64,000 bases of DNA, from contig NZ_JAMLIX010000001.1 of the NCBI RefSeq assembly GCF_023953965.1, positions 2,542,501 through 2,606,500 of the forward strand, written 5' to 3'. Below the pieces are notes generated by a model. That model was given only the letters and a program-made list of their open reading frames with translations, had not been told where the DNA came from and did not search any database. This DNA comes from Bosea sp. (in: a-proteobacteria). GTDB taxonomy: Bacteria; Pseudomonadota; Alphaproteobacteria; Rhizobiales; Beijerinckiaceae. Every line of letters starts with the position of its first letter. Position 1 is the stretch's first letter. Below are positions 43,362 to 52,295 of this stretch, piece by piece. The translations under genes and the position numbers were made by a program.

Positions 43362-44914
43362 AGCCACCTCTAAGGGCGCTGCGCTGCGCGATCTATACGC
43401 GCGTTTCCTCAGATCATGGCTTGGATCAGGAGTTCAGTTCGCTCGACAACCAGCGCGAGGCAGCCGAAGCCTATATCAAGAGCCAGGCACATGAAGGCTG
43501 GCGCTGCCAGCCTGAGCGCTACGATGATGGCGGCTTCTCGGGCGGCTCGCTCGATCGGCCCGGATTGCAGCGGCTGCTGGCCGATGTTCGCGATCGGCGC
43601 TTCGACATCATCGTCGTCTACAAGGTCGACCGGCTGACGAGGTCGCTGGCGGACTTCGCCAAGCTCGTCGAGCTGTTCGACGCGCACGGCGTCTCGTTCG
43701 TGTCGGTGACGCAGGCGTTCAACACGACGACCAGCATGGGGCGGCTGACCCTCAATGTCCTGCTGTCGTTTGCGCAATTCGAGCGCGAGGTCACGGGCGA
43801 GCGCATTCGCGACAAGATCGCGGCCAGCAAGAAGAAGGGGCTCTGGATGGGCGGTGTCGTGCCGCTCGGCTATCGCGTCGCAGCGCGCAAGCTTGTCGTC
43901 GAGCCGCAGGAGGCGGAGCTGGTGCGCTCGATATTCGAGCGGTACCTGGAGGCCGGATCTGTGCCCGCGCTTCAACGCGCGTTGCGATCAGAGGGCATCG
44001 CTTCCCGGCGCCGCACCTTATCTAGCGGCCGGGAAATCGGCGGAACGCCGTTCACGAACGGACCGCTCAGCCATCTGCTTCGCAACCGGGTCTATCTCGG
44101 CGAGATCAACCACAAGGGCAGCGCACACCCTGGCGAGCACCAGGCGATCATCTCCTGCGAGCTGTTCGCTGCCGTGCAGGCGAGATTGGCGACAAATCAG
44201 CTGGGTCAGCGCGGCCCGTGCAATCGGTCCGAGGCGCTGCTGCTGCGAAAGCTGTTCGACGACCGAGGCAACAGAATGACGCCAGTCGTCGGTCGGAAAG
44301 GGCCGGTTCGCTACCGATATTACGCGTCGCATGCAACGACGCAGGGCCGTCATAGCGATGCCGGTTCGGTTCCCCGCGTGCCGGCGCACGATATCGAAAC
44401 GAAGGTCATCGCGGAACTGAGAGGTGCACTGGGGGACGGACACGATGTTGCCGATGACAAAGAACTGATCGCCAGCTGGCTCGACCGTGTCATCCTGTCG
44501 ACGGCCGGCATCGAGCTGCATGTTCGCAGAACTGAGGGGGATGTCGAGCCTATCTCGATCCCGTGGAGCGCGCCGCGCCACCGCCAGCGCCGGGCGATCG
44601 CAGAGCCTCATGAAAAGGCTGGAGCACAATATATACGTTCGACTGAGCGTGCTCGGTTGCTGAGTGGCATCGTCAAGGCGCGTGGCTGGCTGTGGCGGCT
44701 GGTATCCGGCGAAGCGGCAGCGCTCATCAATATTGCCCAAGAGGAGGGGGTCTCCGAGCGCTCAGCCAGGATGACGCTATCTCTCGCCTTCCTGCCCCCG
44801 GTCATCATTCAGGCAGCGATCGAAGGGACATTGGCGCGCGGACAGGCAGTGACGCGGCTTGCCGAGCCCGATCTCGATTGGCCGAGAGGGCACACCGATC
44901 TCCACAGGACGTAG
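43358..44914 (+). CDS. Serine recombinase (DUF2924-associated)
   Basis: 518 residues. Resolvase domain: ALRCAIYTRVSSDHGLDQEF with catalytic Ser17 and Arg15, then DIIVVYKVDRLTRSLADFAK and FAQFEREVTGERIRDKIAAS. A recombinase domain follows (LVRSIFERYLEAGSVPALQR). The C terminus is a long helical domain ending near DLDWPRGHTDLHRT. A zinc-ribbon cysteine set is not obvious. ATG 43358 overlaps the DUF2924 stop. It probably moves the cassette starting near 37274, or only the three-gene DUF3489-DUF2924-recombinase unit. Confidence 0.93.
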   Translation: MKPPLRALRCAIYTRVSSDHGLDQEFSSLDNQREAAEAYIKSQAHEGWRCQPERYDDGGFSGGSLDRPGLQRLLADVRDRRFDIIVVYKVDRLTRSLADFAKLVELFDAHGVSFVSVTQAFNTTTSMGRLTLNVLLSFAQFEREVTGERIRDKIAASKKKGLWMGGVVPLGYRVAARKLVVEPQEAELVRSIFERYLEAGSVPALQRALRSEGIASRRRTLSSGREIGGTPFTNGPLSHLLRNRVYLGEINHKGSAHPGEHQAIISCELFAAVQARLATNQLGQRGPCNRSEALLLRKLFDDRGNRMTPVVGRKGPVRYRYYASHATTQGRHSDAGSVPRVPAHDIETKVIAELRGALGDGHDVADDKELIASWLDRVILSTAGIELHVRRTEGDVEPISIPWSAPRHRQRRAIAEPHEKAGAQYIRSTERARLLSGIVKARGWLWRLVSGEAAALINIAQEEGVSERSARMTLSLAFLPPVIIQAAIEGTLARGQAVTRLAEPDLDWPRGHTDLHRT

Positions 44915-44950
44915 CACTGCGAACTGATGAAGACGCGCACGTGCGAAATG

Positions 44951-44992
44951 CGCCAACTGCGGACATTGGATAGTCGCCCAGAACCGGACATT
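44951..44992. repeat. Dispersed 42-bp repeat, copy A
   Basis: About 42 bp with two internal CGGACATT units separated by a CCCAGAAC box. A related copy lies at 57671-57712 with the same internal spacing. This copy marks the junction between the recombinase gene and the HlyD remnant. Confidence 0.55.
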
Positions 44993-45018
44993 GCGGTGGC
45001 TCTCCGGCTACTTTGGCC

Positions 45019-46231
45019 TCACCGTTCCCGAAATGCTTTTGCGATCTGGTCCTTGAGAGGCTTGACGATGTATTCGAGCGGGGTTCGGTCCTCGGTGCGC
45101 ACGAACACCTCGGCCTGCATGCCGGCGCTGACGCGGTTGGCACCGAGGCGGGTATATTCGGCGGCCGGCATCGAGACGCGGATGGTATAGAAGGTCGCAC
45201 CGGTCTGCTGGTCGCGGCTGGTGTCGGCCGAGATGCGGGTGACCTTGCCGGCAAGCTCGGGCGTGGTGCGCTGGTTGAAGGCGTGGATCTTGACCCGCGC
45301 CTCCTGGCCGAGCGCAATCTGGTCAATGTCGGGCGGGTTGATCCTGGCCTCGACCTGCAATGAGTCTTCGGCCGGCACGATCAGCATGGCGGGTTCCGCC
45401 GGAGTGATGACGCCGCCGACCGTATGGACGGCAAGCTGGTGCACGAAGCCTGAGCTCGGACTGCGGATCTCGACGCGCTTCATCTGATCCTCGGCGGCGA
45501 TGCGGCGCTCGACCAGCTCGGCGCTCTTGCCCTGGATTTCGCGCAACTCCTTCATCACCTCCTCGCGCAAGGCGACATCGATCTGGATGATCTGCAGGCG
45601 TGTCTCGGCGATCTTGCCCTCGGCTTGAGCCAGGCCGGCGACGAGCTGGCCCTTCTGGCCCTCGAGACTGGCAGCCTCGCGCTCAAGCGCCGTCCGGCGG
45701 TTGAGCGCAACTAGGTTCTTCTTGTAGAGCCAACGGATCCCGGTCAGTTCCTCGTCGATCAGCACGGCTTGAGCATCGCGCGCCTTCTGCTGGGCCTTGA
45801 GGCCGACGATCTCGTCGCCAAGCTGCGCGATGCGCGCAGAGAGCTGCGCCTTCTGGCCGTCACGGGCGGCGCGCCTGGCTTCGAACAGGCTCATCTCGGC
45901 CGATATCAGCTCGGCGATCTCCGGCTCGTGCCGGCGGGCGGTAAGCTCGGCCGCGAAGCTGACCGCGTCCTTGCCGGCGCGCTCGGCCTCCACCCGTCCG
46001 CGTCGGATGCCGAGTTCGTCGAGCTGCTTGACCACGACCTGGAGGTTGGCGCGGGTCACGGTATCGTCGAGGCGGATCAGCACCTCTCCCTGCTCGACCT
46101 TGTCGCCCTCGCGAACCTTGAGCTCGCCGACGATGCCGCCGGTGGAGTGCTGGACCTTCTTGACATTGCCGTCGACGACGAACTGGCCGCTGGCGATGAC
46201 CGCGCCGGACAGCGTCGCCGGAAAGCTGACG
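45019..46231 (-). pseudogene. HlyD/PrsE-type type I secretion adaptor, N terminus lost
   Basis: About 404 codons of a membrane-fusion protein. The first homologous part is ATLSGAVIASGQFVVDGNVK, then KKVQHSTGGIVGELKVREGD (biotinyl-lipoyl-like half). A long coiled coil follows (QKAQLSARIAQLGDEIVGLK), then the barrel (RINPPDIDQIALGQEARVKI) and the HlyD signature near the end (VSAGMQAEVFVRTEDRTPLE). The cytoplasmic start and membrane anchor are missing: the frame runs straight into the end of ridA without a start codon. Type I adaptors need that anchor, so the protein is probably not made or not functional. No type I ABC ATPase gene lies nearby. Confidence 0.8.
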
Positions 46232-46579
46232 TTACGCGCGGGCCGCAGTGACGACCACTTCGATCATGGCCCCGCCCCCGAGATCGGCCACGCCGACGGT
46301 AGCGCGCGTCGGCATGTCGTCGCCGAAGAAGCCTGTCCAGGCGACGTCCATCTCCTTCTTCTGCGAGAGATCGGTGACGAAGATCTGCGCAGCCACGATC
46401 GCCTTGCGGTCGAGTCCGACCTCGCCGAGGTAACCCTCGATCTTGCTGAGGATGTTCCGGGTCTGCGGACCCATCGGCTGTGTCGTGTCGTCGGCGATGA
46501 CGCCGCCTACGAAGACCAGATTGCCGGTCTCGACGATGCGGTTCTGGATCGGCGTGCGGATGGAACGCTTGATGGCCAT
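46232..46579 (-). CDS. RidA family enamine/imine deaminase
   Basis: 115 residues. The YjgF/YER057c/UK114 fold is visible: NRIVETGNLVFVGGVIADDT, TRNILSKIEGYLGEVGLDRK, IVAAQIFVTDL. The active-site arginine (Arg92 in MPTRATVGV) and a glutamate 15 residues later (Glu107) match the RidA pattern, so hydrolysis of reactive enamines/imines is likely. It is the last intact gene of the oxidase-transporter operon. FAD amine or amino-acid oxidases release imines, which RidA turns into keto acid and ammonia. Confidence 0.92.
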   Translation of the reverse strand: MAIKRSIRTPIQNRIVETGNLVFVGGVIADDTTQPMGPQTRNILSKIEGYLGEVGLDRKAIVAAQIFVTDLSQKKEMDVAWTGFFGDDMPTRATVGVADLGGGAMIEVVVTAARA

Positions 46580-46603
46580 GATGTTCTCCTGGGTCGAAGG
46601 CGG

Positions 46604-47734
46604 CTAATGCGCCTGTTGCATGAAACGGGTGATGCCGAGCCCGTCGATCGGCACGTTGCTACGGCCGGTCGCGATGATCTCGGCCATGACCGCGCCGGCG
46701 CCGGGGCCGAGTTGGAAGCCATGGGCCGAGAAGCCGAACTGGTGGTAGAGGCCCTCATGCCTCGCGCTCGGCCCGAATACCGGCAGATCGTCCGGCATGC
46801 GCGCCTCGATGCCGGCCCAGGCCCTGACGATCGGAACGCCGCGCATGAGCGGGAACAAGTCCCAGACCGTCCCGGCATTGGTGGCGAGCTTGCGCCAGTC
46901 GAGGATGGTGCGGTTCTCCTCGCGCAACGCCCGGCCGCTATAGCCGCCGCCGATCAGCACGGTGCCGTTGCCGAACTGCTTGAAGGAGAGCTTGCGCCTG
47001 ACCATGATCACCACCGGCTTGATGAAAGCCGGCATCGGAGCGGTGATCATCAGCATCGGCGCGATCACCTCCAGCGGCACCGGCTCGCCGAGATCGGCGG
47101 CGATGCGGTCGGCCCAGGCGCCCGCCGCGTTGACAAGGCGCGGCGCGGTGAAACTGCCGGCATCAGTCCTTACCTGCCAGGCTGCTCCCTGACGCGACAC
47201 CGCCTCGACGCGCACACCCTCCCGGATGCTAGCGCCCTGCTCCTGCGCCTTGCGCTTGAAAGCCTGCGTCGCACGCAGCGGGATCGCCGCGCCATCGCGG
47301 CGGGAGACCACGCCGCCGGGGCAGCTCTCGGACACGGCTGGCACAAGCCGGCGCAGCTCCTTGCCGTCGATCAGCTCCTCATGCTGGAAGCCGCGCAGCG
47401 TCAGGTCGTCGACACGGGTCTTGCAGTTCGCCAGATCCTCCTCGGTCTCGGCGACGAGCACCTGCCCATCCGAGGTGAAGCCGCAATCGTCGTCCACCAG
47501 ATCGGCGATCCGATGCCAGAGCGCCATCGAGACGTTCGAAAGCGGAATCTCGGCGACGTGACGAGCGAGCTGGCGGACACCGCCGGCATTGACGCCGGAG
47601 GCGTGCCGGCCGGCATGGTCCTTCTCCAGCAGGATGACCGACATCCCGCGCAGCGTGCAGTGCAGTGCCGTCGAGCAGCCATGGATGCCGCCGCCGACGA
47701 CGATGACGTCGGCGCTGGTCGGCGCTGCGTTCAC
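46604..47734 (-). CDS. FAD-dependent oxidoreductase (DadA/OoxB-like)
   Basis: A 376-residue DAO-family flavoprotein. The Rossmann FAD motif is DVIVVGGGIHGCSTALHCTL, followed by VILLEKDHAGRHASGVNAGG; the C-terminal FAD part reads PVFGPSARHEGLYHQFGFSA and HGFQLGPGAGAVMAE. The start is GTG 47734, overlapping the upstream gene stop by four bases; earlier in-frame codons belong to that gene's out-of-frame reading. It resembles beta subunits of opine oxidases, HcnC and sarcosine oxidase, which oxidise the amino group of an amino acid or opine. It works next to the HcnB-like and HcnA-like genes and RidA. Confidence 0.88.
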   Translation of the reverse strand: MNAAPTSADVIVVGGGIHGCSTALHCTLRGMSVILLEKDHAGRHASGVNAGGVRQLARHVAEIPLSNVSMALWHRIADLVDDDCGFTSDGQVLVAETEEDLANCKTRVDDLTLRGFQHEELIDGKELRRLVPAVSESCPGGVVSRRDGAAIPLRATQAFKRKAQEQGASIREGVRVEAVSRQGAAWQVRTDAGSFTAPRLVNAAGAWADRIAADLGEPVPLEVIAPMLMITAPMPAFIKPVVIMVRRKLSFKQFGNGTVLIGGGYSGRALREENRTILDWRKLATNAGTVWDLFPLMRGVPIVRAWAGIEARMPDDLPVFGPSARHEGLYHQFGFSAHGFQLGPGAGAVMAEIIATGRSNVPIDGLGITRFMQQAH

Positions 47735-49191
47735 CGAACCACCGCCTTCACCGCAGCTTCGCTCTGCGGCAGGGCCGCGAGCTCGGCGAGCGTGACCGGT
47801 TTCACAGGTGGGCGCAGGCGATAGTAGCCGACCTCGGCCGGTGTCGTGCCATTCGTCTCTGCGATCAGCTCGACCACCGTCGGCCCGCACAGGCGTCCCT
47901 GGCAGGGGCCCATGCCACAGCGCAGAAAAGCCTTCATCTGGTTGGGACCGGTGACGCCAAGGCGTGCTGCAGTGTCGCGCACCTGGCCAGCGGTGACTTC
48001 CTCGCAGCGGCAGACGATCGTCGCATCCTGCGGCGGGGCGAGAAATTGCGGCGCCGGCCTGTAGAGCAGGTCGAGGAAGCGACGGCCGCGCAGGGCGCGC
48101 GCCAGTTCGGCGCGAAGCGGGCCCGCCTGCCGGTCGCATTCGCCGGCGTCGATGCGGCCCAGCCGTCCGGCCGAGCCGAGCGCCGCAAGCTCGCCGCGCA
48201 ACTCCGCGCTTTCGGCTCCGCCGATGCCCGCGCCATCCCCAGCAATGGCAATCCCGGGCACAGACGAGCCGAGCCAGGTATCGAGGCGTGGAACCCAGCA
48301 ATGCTGCGCCTCGTCGAAATCATGGGCGCAGCCGGCGGCGTTGGACAGGTTCACGCTCGGGATCACGCCCTGATGCAGCAACAGCGTATCGCAGACGATG
48401 GTCTCGGCCGCGCCGCCGCGCTCGACACGGATGCCCGTCAGCTGACTTCCACCCTCGGCAGCGAGCCCGGTGACGCCATCGACGAAGCGCAGCGAGCGCC
48501 GGGCCTTCGCCAGCAGCTTCAGGCCCTTGGCGAGATAGGGCGAGCGCAGGAAATCCGGCAGATGGGCGGCGGCCTTGAGCCAATTCCCGCGCGGCGTCGT
48601 GTCCAGAACCGCGACGATCTCGGCACCCGCGGCAGCGAGCTGACCGGCGAGCAGATAGAGCAGCGGTCCGCAACCGGCGATCACGGTCCGTCCGGCCGGA
48701 ACGATCGCGGCGCTCTTCAATGCGATCTGCGCCGCGCCCGCCGTCATCACGCCGGGCAAGGTCCAGCCGGGGATCGGAAAGGGCCGCTCCTGCGCGCCGG
48801 TCGCCAGGATGAGCTGCCTCGCGCCGATCAGCCGGGCGCGGCCATCGAGCGACAGGCCGATCTCGAAGGCTTCGCCCTCCGGAGCCGTTTCATCCGGCCC
48901 GAGGGACCAGAGCGTGCAGCGGGCGGCGTAGCAGGCCTGCGAGCGCTCGAAGCGCGCGACGATCTCCGCCCCGCGCCAGTAGTCCGCGCCGAGCACGTCA
49001 CGGTCATCGACCGGCGTCGTGGTGATGGCGCGGTAGATCTGGCCGCCCGGCGCCGGGTTCTCGTCGACGAGCAGCACGTCGATGCCGAGTTCCACGGCTC
49101 GCGCGGCGGCGGAAAGCCCGGCCGGACCGGCGCCGACCACGACGAGATCATAGCGCTCGACGAGTTCATCGATTGCCGTCACGGCCCGCAT
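47731..49191 (-). CDS. HcnB/OoxA-like oxidoreductase alpha subunit
   Basis: 486 residues. N-terminal FAD motif DLVVVGAGPAGLSAAARAVE, the second nucleotide-binding loop AGRTVIAGCGPLLYLLAGQL, and a C-terminal BFD-like [2Fe-2S] cluster site with Cys pairs TIVCRCEEVTAGQV and CGMGPCQGRLCGP. This is the domain order of HcnB, octopine/nopaline oxidase alpha subunits and D-hydroxyproline dehydrogenase subunits. It forms a complex with the HcnA-like protein (next upstream) and a DadA-like flavoprotein. Electrons go to the respiratory chain or oxygen. Confidence 0.9.
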   Translation of the reverse strand: MRAVTAIDELVERYDLVVVGAGPAGLSAAARAVELGIDVLLVDENPAPGGQIYRAITTTPVDDRDVLGADYWRGAEIVARFERSQACYAARCTLWSLGPDETAPEGEAFEIGLSLDGRARLIGARQLILATGAQERPFPIPGWTLPGVMTAGAAQIALKSAAIVPAGRTVIAGCGPLLYLLAGQLAAAGAEIVAVLDTTPRGNWLKAAAHLPDFLRSPYLAKGLKLLAKARRSLRFVDGVTGLAAEGGSQLTGIRVERGGAAETIVCDTLLLHQGVIPSVNLSNAAGCAHDFDEAQHCWVPRLDTWLGSSVPGIAIAGDGAGIGGAESAELRGELAALGSAGRLGRIDAGECDRQAGPLRAELARALRGRRFLDLLYRPAPQFLAPPQDATIVCRCEEVTAGQVRDTAARLGVTGPNQMKAFLRCGMGPCQGRLCGPTVVELIAETNGTTPAEVGYYRLRPPVKPVTLAELAALPQSEAAVKAVVR

Positions 49192-49514
49192 CAGCGCAAT
49201 TCCTCTGGCTGGCGACGCCCGTGCTGGGTCTCGATGCGCATGCCGTCGCGCAGCGGCACCAGGCAGCCCTGGCGGTTGCCGACGCCGTCGATAACGACGA
49301 GGCAGTCGAAGCAGACGCCCATCAGGCAGTAGGGCGCGCGCGGCGTATCGGAGACCGGCGTCTCGCGACAGGCCACGATGCCGTTGGCCAACAGCGAAGC
49401 CGCCACCGTATCACCCGCGCGGCCGGTCAATGGCCGCCCGTCGAAGGTGAAATTGAGCCGGGCGCCACTTCCGGCGCTACGGCTCCTGCCCGCATCAGAC
49501 ATGGGCCGGAACAT
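49191..49514 (-). CDS. HcnA-like [2Fe-2S] ferredoxin-type subunit
   Basis: 107 residues. 2Fe-2S fold: LNFTFDGRPLTGRAGDTVAA, then SLLANGIVACRETP, and the cluster motif YCLMGVCFDCLVVIDG with a last Cys in NRQGCLVPLRDG. HcnA-type proteins deliver electrons between the two flavin subunits. ATG 49514 has GGAGG four bases upstream. It overlaps the DadA-like gene by 20 bp and the HcnB-like gene by one base. Confidence 0.9.
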   Translation of the reverse strand: MFRPMSDAGRSRSAGSGARLNFTFDGRPLTGRAGDTVAASLLANGIVACRETPVSDTPRAPYCLMGVCFDCLVVIDGVGNRQGCLVPLRDGMRIETQHGRRQPEELR

Positions 49515-50628
49515 GGAACCTCCGTGCGGAAAAGCTCGCGACCGCTTCCGGCAATGTGCCGGCGAGGATGGCGGGGGCGAGCGTCAGGACATGGTTGGCG
49601 GCGAGCGTCACGCCGGAATGGCAGGTGGCGAGGAAGGCGCCGGGATGGCTCCGCGACTGCTCGTAGATCGGGAAGCCGTCCGGACTCATCACGCGCAGCG
49701 CCGACCAGGTACGCACCACGTTGAGGCCGGCGAGCCTCGGAAAGGTGCGTACCGCTCGCTCGGCCATGACCGAGATCACCGGCTGGCCGACGACGGTGTC
49801 GAAACCGCGATCCTCCTGGCTGTCGCCGATCATGACGCCGCCCTCGTCGGTCTGGCGGATCGTCCCCATCGGATGGTGCAGGAAGGATGTGGTCTTCTCG
49901 GTGACGATGATCTGGCCCTTGCTCGGCTTCACCGGCGCCTCGAGCCCGACCATCGGCGCCAGCCTGGCATTGCCGAGCCCGGCGGCGAGCACGAGCTTGG
50001 CCGCGGCGATCTCGCCCCAGGGCCCGCGGACGCGAAAAGCTCCATCCCGGTGGTCGATCGACGCGACCGCCCGGTTCGGGCGGTAGTCGACATCATGCCG
50101 GGCGCTGGCCTCGCGCAGGGCCCGGAACAGCCTGAGCGAATTCACATGGCCGTCGAGCGGGCTGTAGAGCGCACCGACGACCTCCTGGCCGACATCCGGC
50201 AGCCGCCGCTTCGTTTCGGCGCGACCAAGCACCTCACAGGGGAAGTCGGCCAGACCCTCCTGATTGTGAAGGCGGCGCATCGCCGTCACACGCTTCTCCA
50301 TCTCCGCCTCGGACAGGCAGGGCACGAAGCCCCCCGGCTGGCTGTGGGCGACATCGATGCCCGCCTCCTCTCGGAGAACATCCGCCAGACCGTGCCAGTC
50401 CTGCGCCGAGCGGCGCGTCCAGAGGGCGTATTCCGGCATGCCGAGCCCCTTGGACTGCACCCAGACCAGCGCGAAATTGCCGCGCGAGGCGCGAAGGGCG
50501 ACATCGCCCTCGTCGAGCACGACGACCCGCGCACCGGAGCGGGCAAGGCCGAGTGCGATCGCACCGCCGACCACTCCGCCACCGATGACGACGACGTCGC
50601 CTTCGTTCCGGTTGCCATTGCTGGTCAT
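49495..50628 (-). CDS. FAD-dependent amine/amino-acid oxidoreductase (HcnC/DadA-like)
   Basis: 377 residues. FAD motif GDVVVIGGGVVGGAIALGLA, then VVVLDEGDVALRASRGNFAL; substrate-domain features such as GQIIVTEKTTSFLHHP and the C-terminal GAFLATCHSGVTLAANHVLT. Probably the catalytic flavoprotein of the HcnABC-like complex, oxidising a secondary amine or D-amino acid. A second, related flavoprotein lies at 46604, so the operon has two catalytic candidates. It follows the transporter genes with a 3-bp gap. Confidence 0.9.
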   Translation of the reverse strand: MTSNGNRNEGDVVVIGGGVVGGAIALGLARSGARVVVLDEGDVALRASRGNFALVWVQSKGLGMPEYALWTRRSAQDWHGLADVLREEAGIDVAHSQPGGFVPCLSEAEMEKRVTAMRRLHNQEGLADFPCEVLGRAETKRRLPDVGQEVVGALYSPLDGHVNSLRLFRALREASARHDVDYRPNRAVASIDHRDGAFRVRGPWGEIAAAKLVLAAGLGNARLAPMVGLEAPVKPSKGQIIVTEKTTSFLHHPMGTIRQTDEGGVMIGDSQEDRGFDTVVGQPVISVMAERAVRTFPRLAGLNVVRTWSALRVMSPDGFPIYEQSRSHPGAFLATCHSGVTLAANHVLTLAPAILAGTLPEAVASFSARRFHVPAHV

Positions 50629-50631
50629 GAA

Positions 50632-51432
50632 TCAGCCCTTTCCGGATCCGACGAAAAGGCGGTCGAGCCCGTAGAGCCTGTCGAGAGCGAACAGCAGCCC
50701 CGCGGTCAGCGCGATGAGGCAGGCGGAGACGGCCGCGATCAGCGGATCGATATTGTCCTGGATGTAGAGGAACATCCGCACGGGAAGCGTGGTGGTGGCC
50801 GGCGAGGCGATGAACACGGTCATCGTGACCTCGTCGAAGGAGTTGATCGCCGCGAGCAGCCAGCCCGAGACGACGCCCGGCAGGATCAGCGGCAGCGTCA
50901 CCCGCCGGAACACGGTCATGCTGTCGGCGCCGAGCGAGATCGCTGCATGCTCGATCCGGCGGTCGATGCCGTAGGAGGCGGCGAGCACGAGCCTCAGCGC
51001 GAAGGGCAGGATGACGATGACATGGCTCAGCACCAGGCCGGTGAAGGTGCCGGACAGGCCGATCTGCGAGAAGAAGCGCAGGAAAGCGATGCCGAGCACG
51101 ACATGCGGCACCATCAGCGGCGACATGAACAGCGCCGTGATGGCCTCCCTGCCGGGGAAGCGGTAACGCGCGATCGCGAGTGCCGCCGGCACTGCGAGGG
51201 TGATCGCCACGGTCGAGGACAGCGCCGCGAGCCAGAGCGAGGTGTAGAAGGCACGCAGGAACTCCGGGTAGTCGAAGATCGCCCTGAACCAGCGCAGGCT
51301 CGGACCGCGTGTCGGCAGCGAGAGATAGCCCTCCGGGGTGAAGGCGACGACGCAGACGATGGCGAGCGGCGCCAGCATGAAGACCACGAACAGGAGGTGG
51401 AAGACGAGGGCGAGGGAGCCGTTGCGTCTCAT
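50632..51432 (-). CDS. ABC transporter permease (PotC-like)
   Basis: 266 residues, six predicted membrane segments starting with LALVFHLLFVVFMLAPLAIV. The EAA-type loop is IEHAAISLGADSMTVFRRV, about 85 residues before the end. Its start overlaps the stop of the partner permease by four bases. Part of the second PotABCD-like importer in this window, coupled here to oxidases. Confidence 0.93.
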   Translation of the reverse strand: MRRNGSLALVFHLLFVVFMLAPLAIVCVVAFTPEGYLSLPTRGPSLRWFRAIFDYPEFLRAFYTSLWLAALSSTVAITLAVPAALAIARYRFPGREAITALFMSPLMVPHVVLGIAFLRFFSQIGLSGTFTGLVLSHVIVILPFALRLVLAASYGIDRRIEHAAISLGADSMTVFRRVTLPLILPGVVSGWLLAAINSFDEVTMTVFIASPATTTLPVRMFLYIQDNIDPLIAAVSACLIALTAGLLFALDRLYGLDRLFVGSGKG

Positions 51433-52295
51433 TCGAACACCTGTGCGTAGCGGCGCTCGATCAGCCGGTTCGAGCCGACGATGATCGCGACCAGCGCGAT
51501 GAGCAGCAGCGTCGCCACTGCGGCGCCGAGCGGCCAGTTCAGCGTGTTGAGGAACTCGTCATAGGCCAGCGTCGCCGCGACCTTGAGCCGGCGCCCGCCG
51601 ATGATCGCCGGCGAGGCGAAGGCGCTCGCGGCGAGAGCGAAGACGATGATCGCGCCCGAGAGGATGCCCGGCACGATCTGCGGCAGGATCACGCGCCGCC
51701 AGATCGTCCACCAGCCGGCGCCGAGCGACATCGCCGCATTCTCGATCTGCGGATCGAGGCGCTGCAGCGAGGCCCAGACCGCAAGGATCATGAACGGGAT
51801 CAGGACATGGGTCAGCGCGATGACGACGCCGGTCTCGGTGAACATGAATTCGAGCGGTGAACCGATCAGCCCGAGCGCCATCAGCCCCTGGTTGACGAGG
51901 CCGGTCGAGCCGAGCAGCAACGCCCAGCCGAGCGTGCGCGCCACGACCGAGACCAGCAGCGGACCGATGACCACGAGCATGCAGACGCTGCGCCAGGAAG
52001 GCGACATCCGATTCAGGATATAGGCCTCAGGCACGCCGATCAGGATCGTCGCGAGCGTTACCAGGATCGCGATGCGGAAGGTGCGCAGGAAGACTTCGAA
52101 GAAATAGGAATCGGTCGCGATCTCGACCCAGTTCTTCAGGGTGAACGTCGGCACGATGCCCTTGTATTGTCCCCAGTCGTAGAAGGAGAGCAGCGCCGTC
52201 ATGCCGAGCGGGACGATGACGAGACCGAGGAAGACGAGCAGTCCCGGCGCCGTCAGCCAATAGGGTGCGCTGCGTTCGCTGACGGCGAGGCTCAT
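51429..52295 (-). CDS. ABC transporter permease (PotB-like)
   Basis: 288 residues. First helix APGLLVFLGLVIVPLGMTAL; EAA-type motif IENAAMSLGAGWWTIWRRV. The start overlaps the ATPase stop by four bases and its stop overlaps the PotC-like start. Forms the channel with the neighbouring permease; carries the family's usual periplasmic loops. Confidence 0.93.
   Translation of the reverse strand: MSLAVSERSAPYWLTAPGLLVFLGLVIVPLGMTALLSFYDWGQYKGIVPTFTLKNWVEIATDSYFFEVFLRTFRIAILVTLATILIGVPEAYILNRMSPSWRSVCMLVVIGPLLVSVVARTLGWALLLGSTGLVNQGLMALGLIGSPLEFMFTETGVVIALTHVLIPFMILAVWASLQRLDPQIENAAMSLGAGWWTIWRRVILPQIVPGILSGAIIVFALAASAFASPAIIGGRRLKVAATLAYDEFLNTLNWPLGAAVATLLLIALVAIIVGSNRLIERRYAQVFE

Noticed and set aside
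45797..47824. A 675-codon plus-strand open frame over hlyD, ridA and the FAD oxidase
   Set aside because: Spans three clear minus-strand genes and shows only low-complexity composition.
49378..51450. A 690-codon plus-strand open frame across the oxidase and permease genes
   Set aside because: Very rich in Asp, His, Arg and Gln with no recognisable fold; it mirrors three real minus-strand genes.
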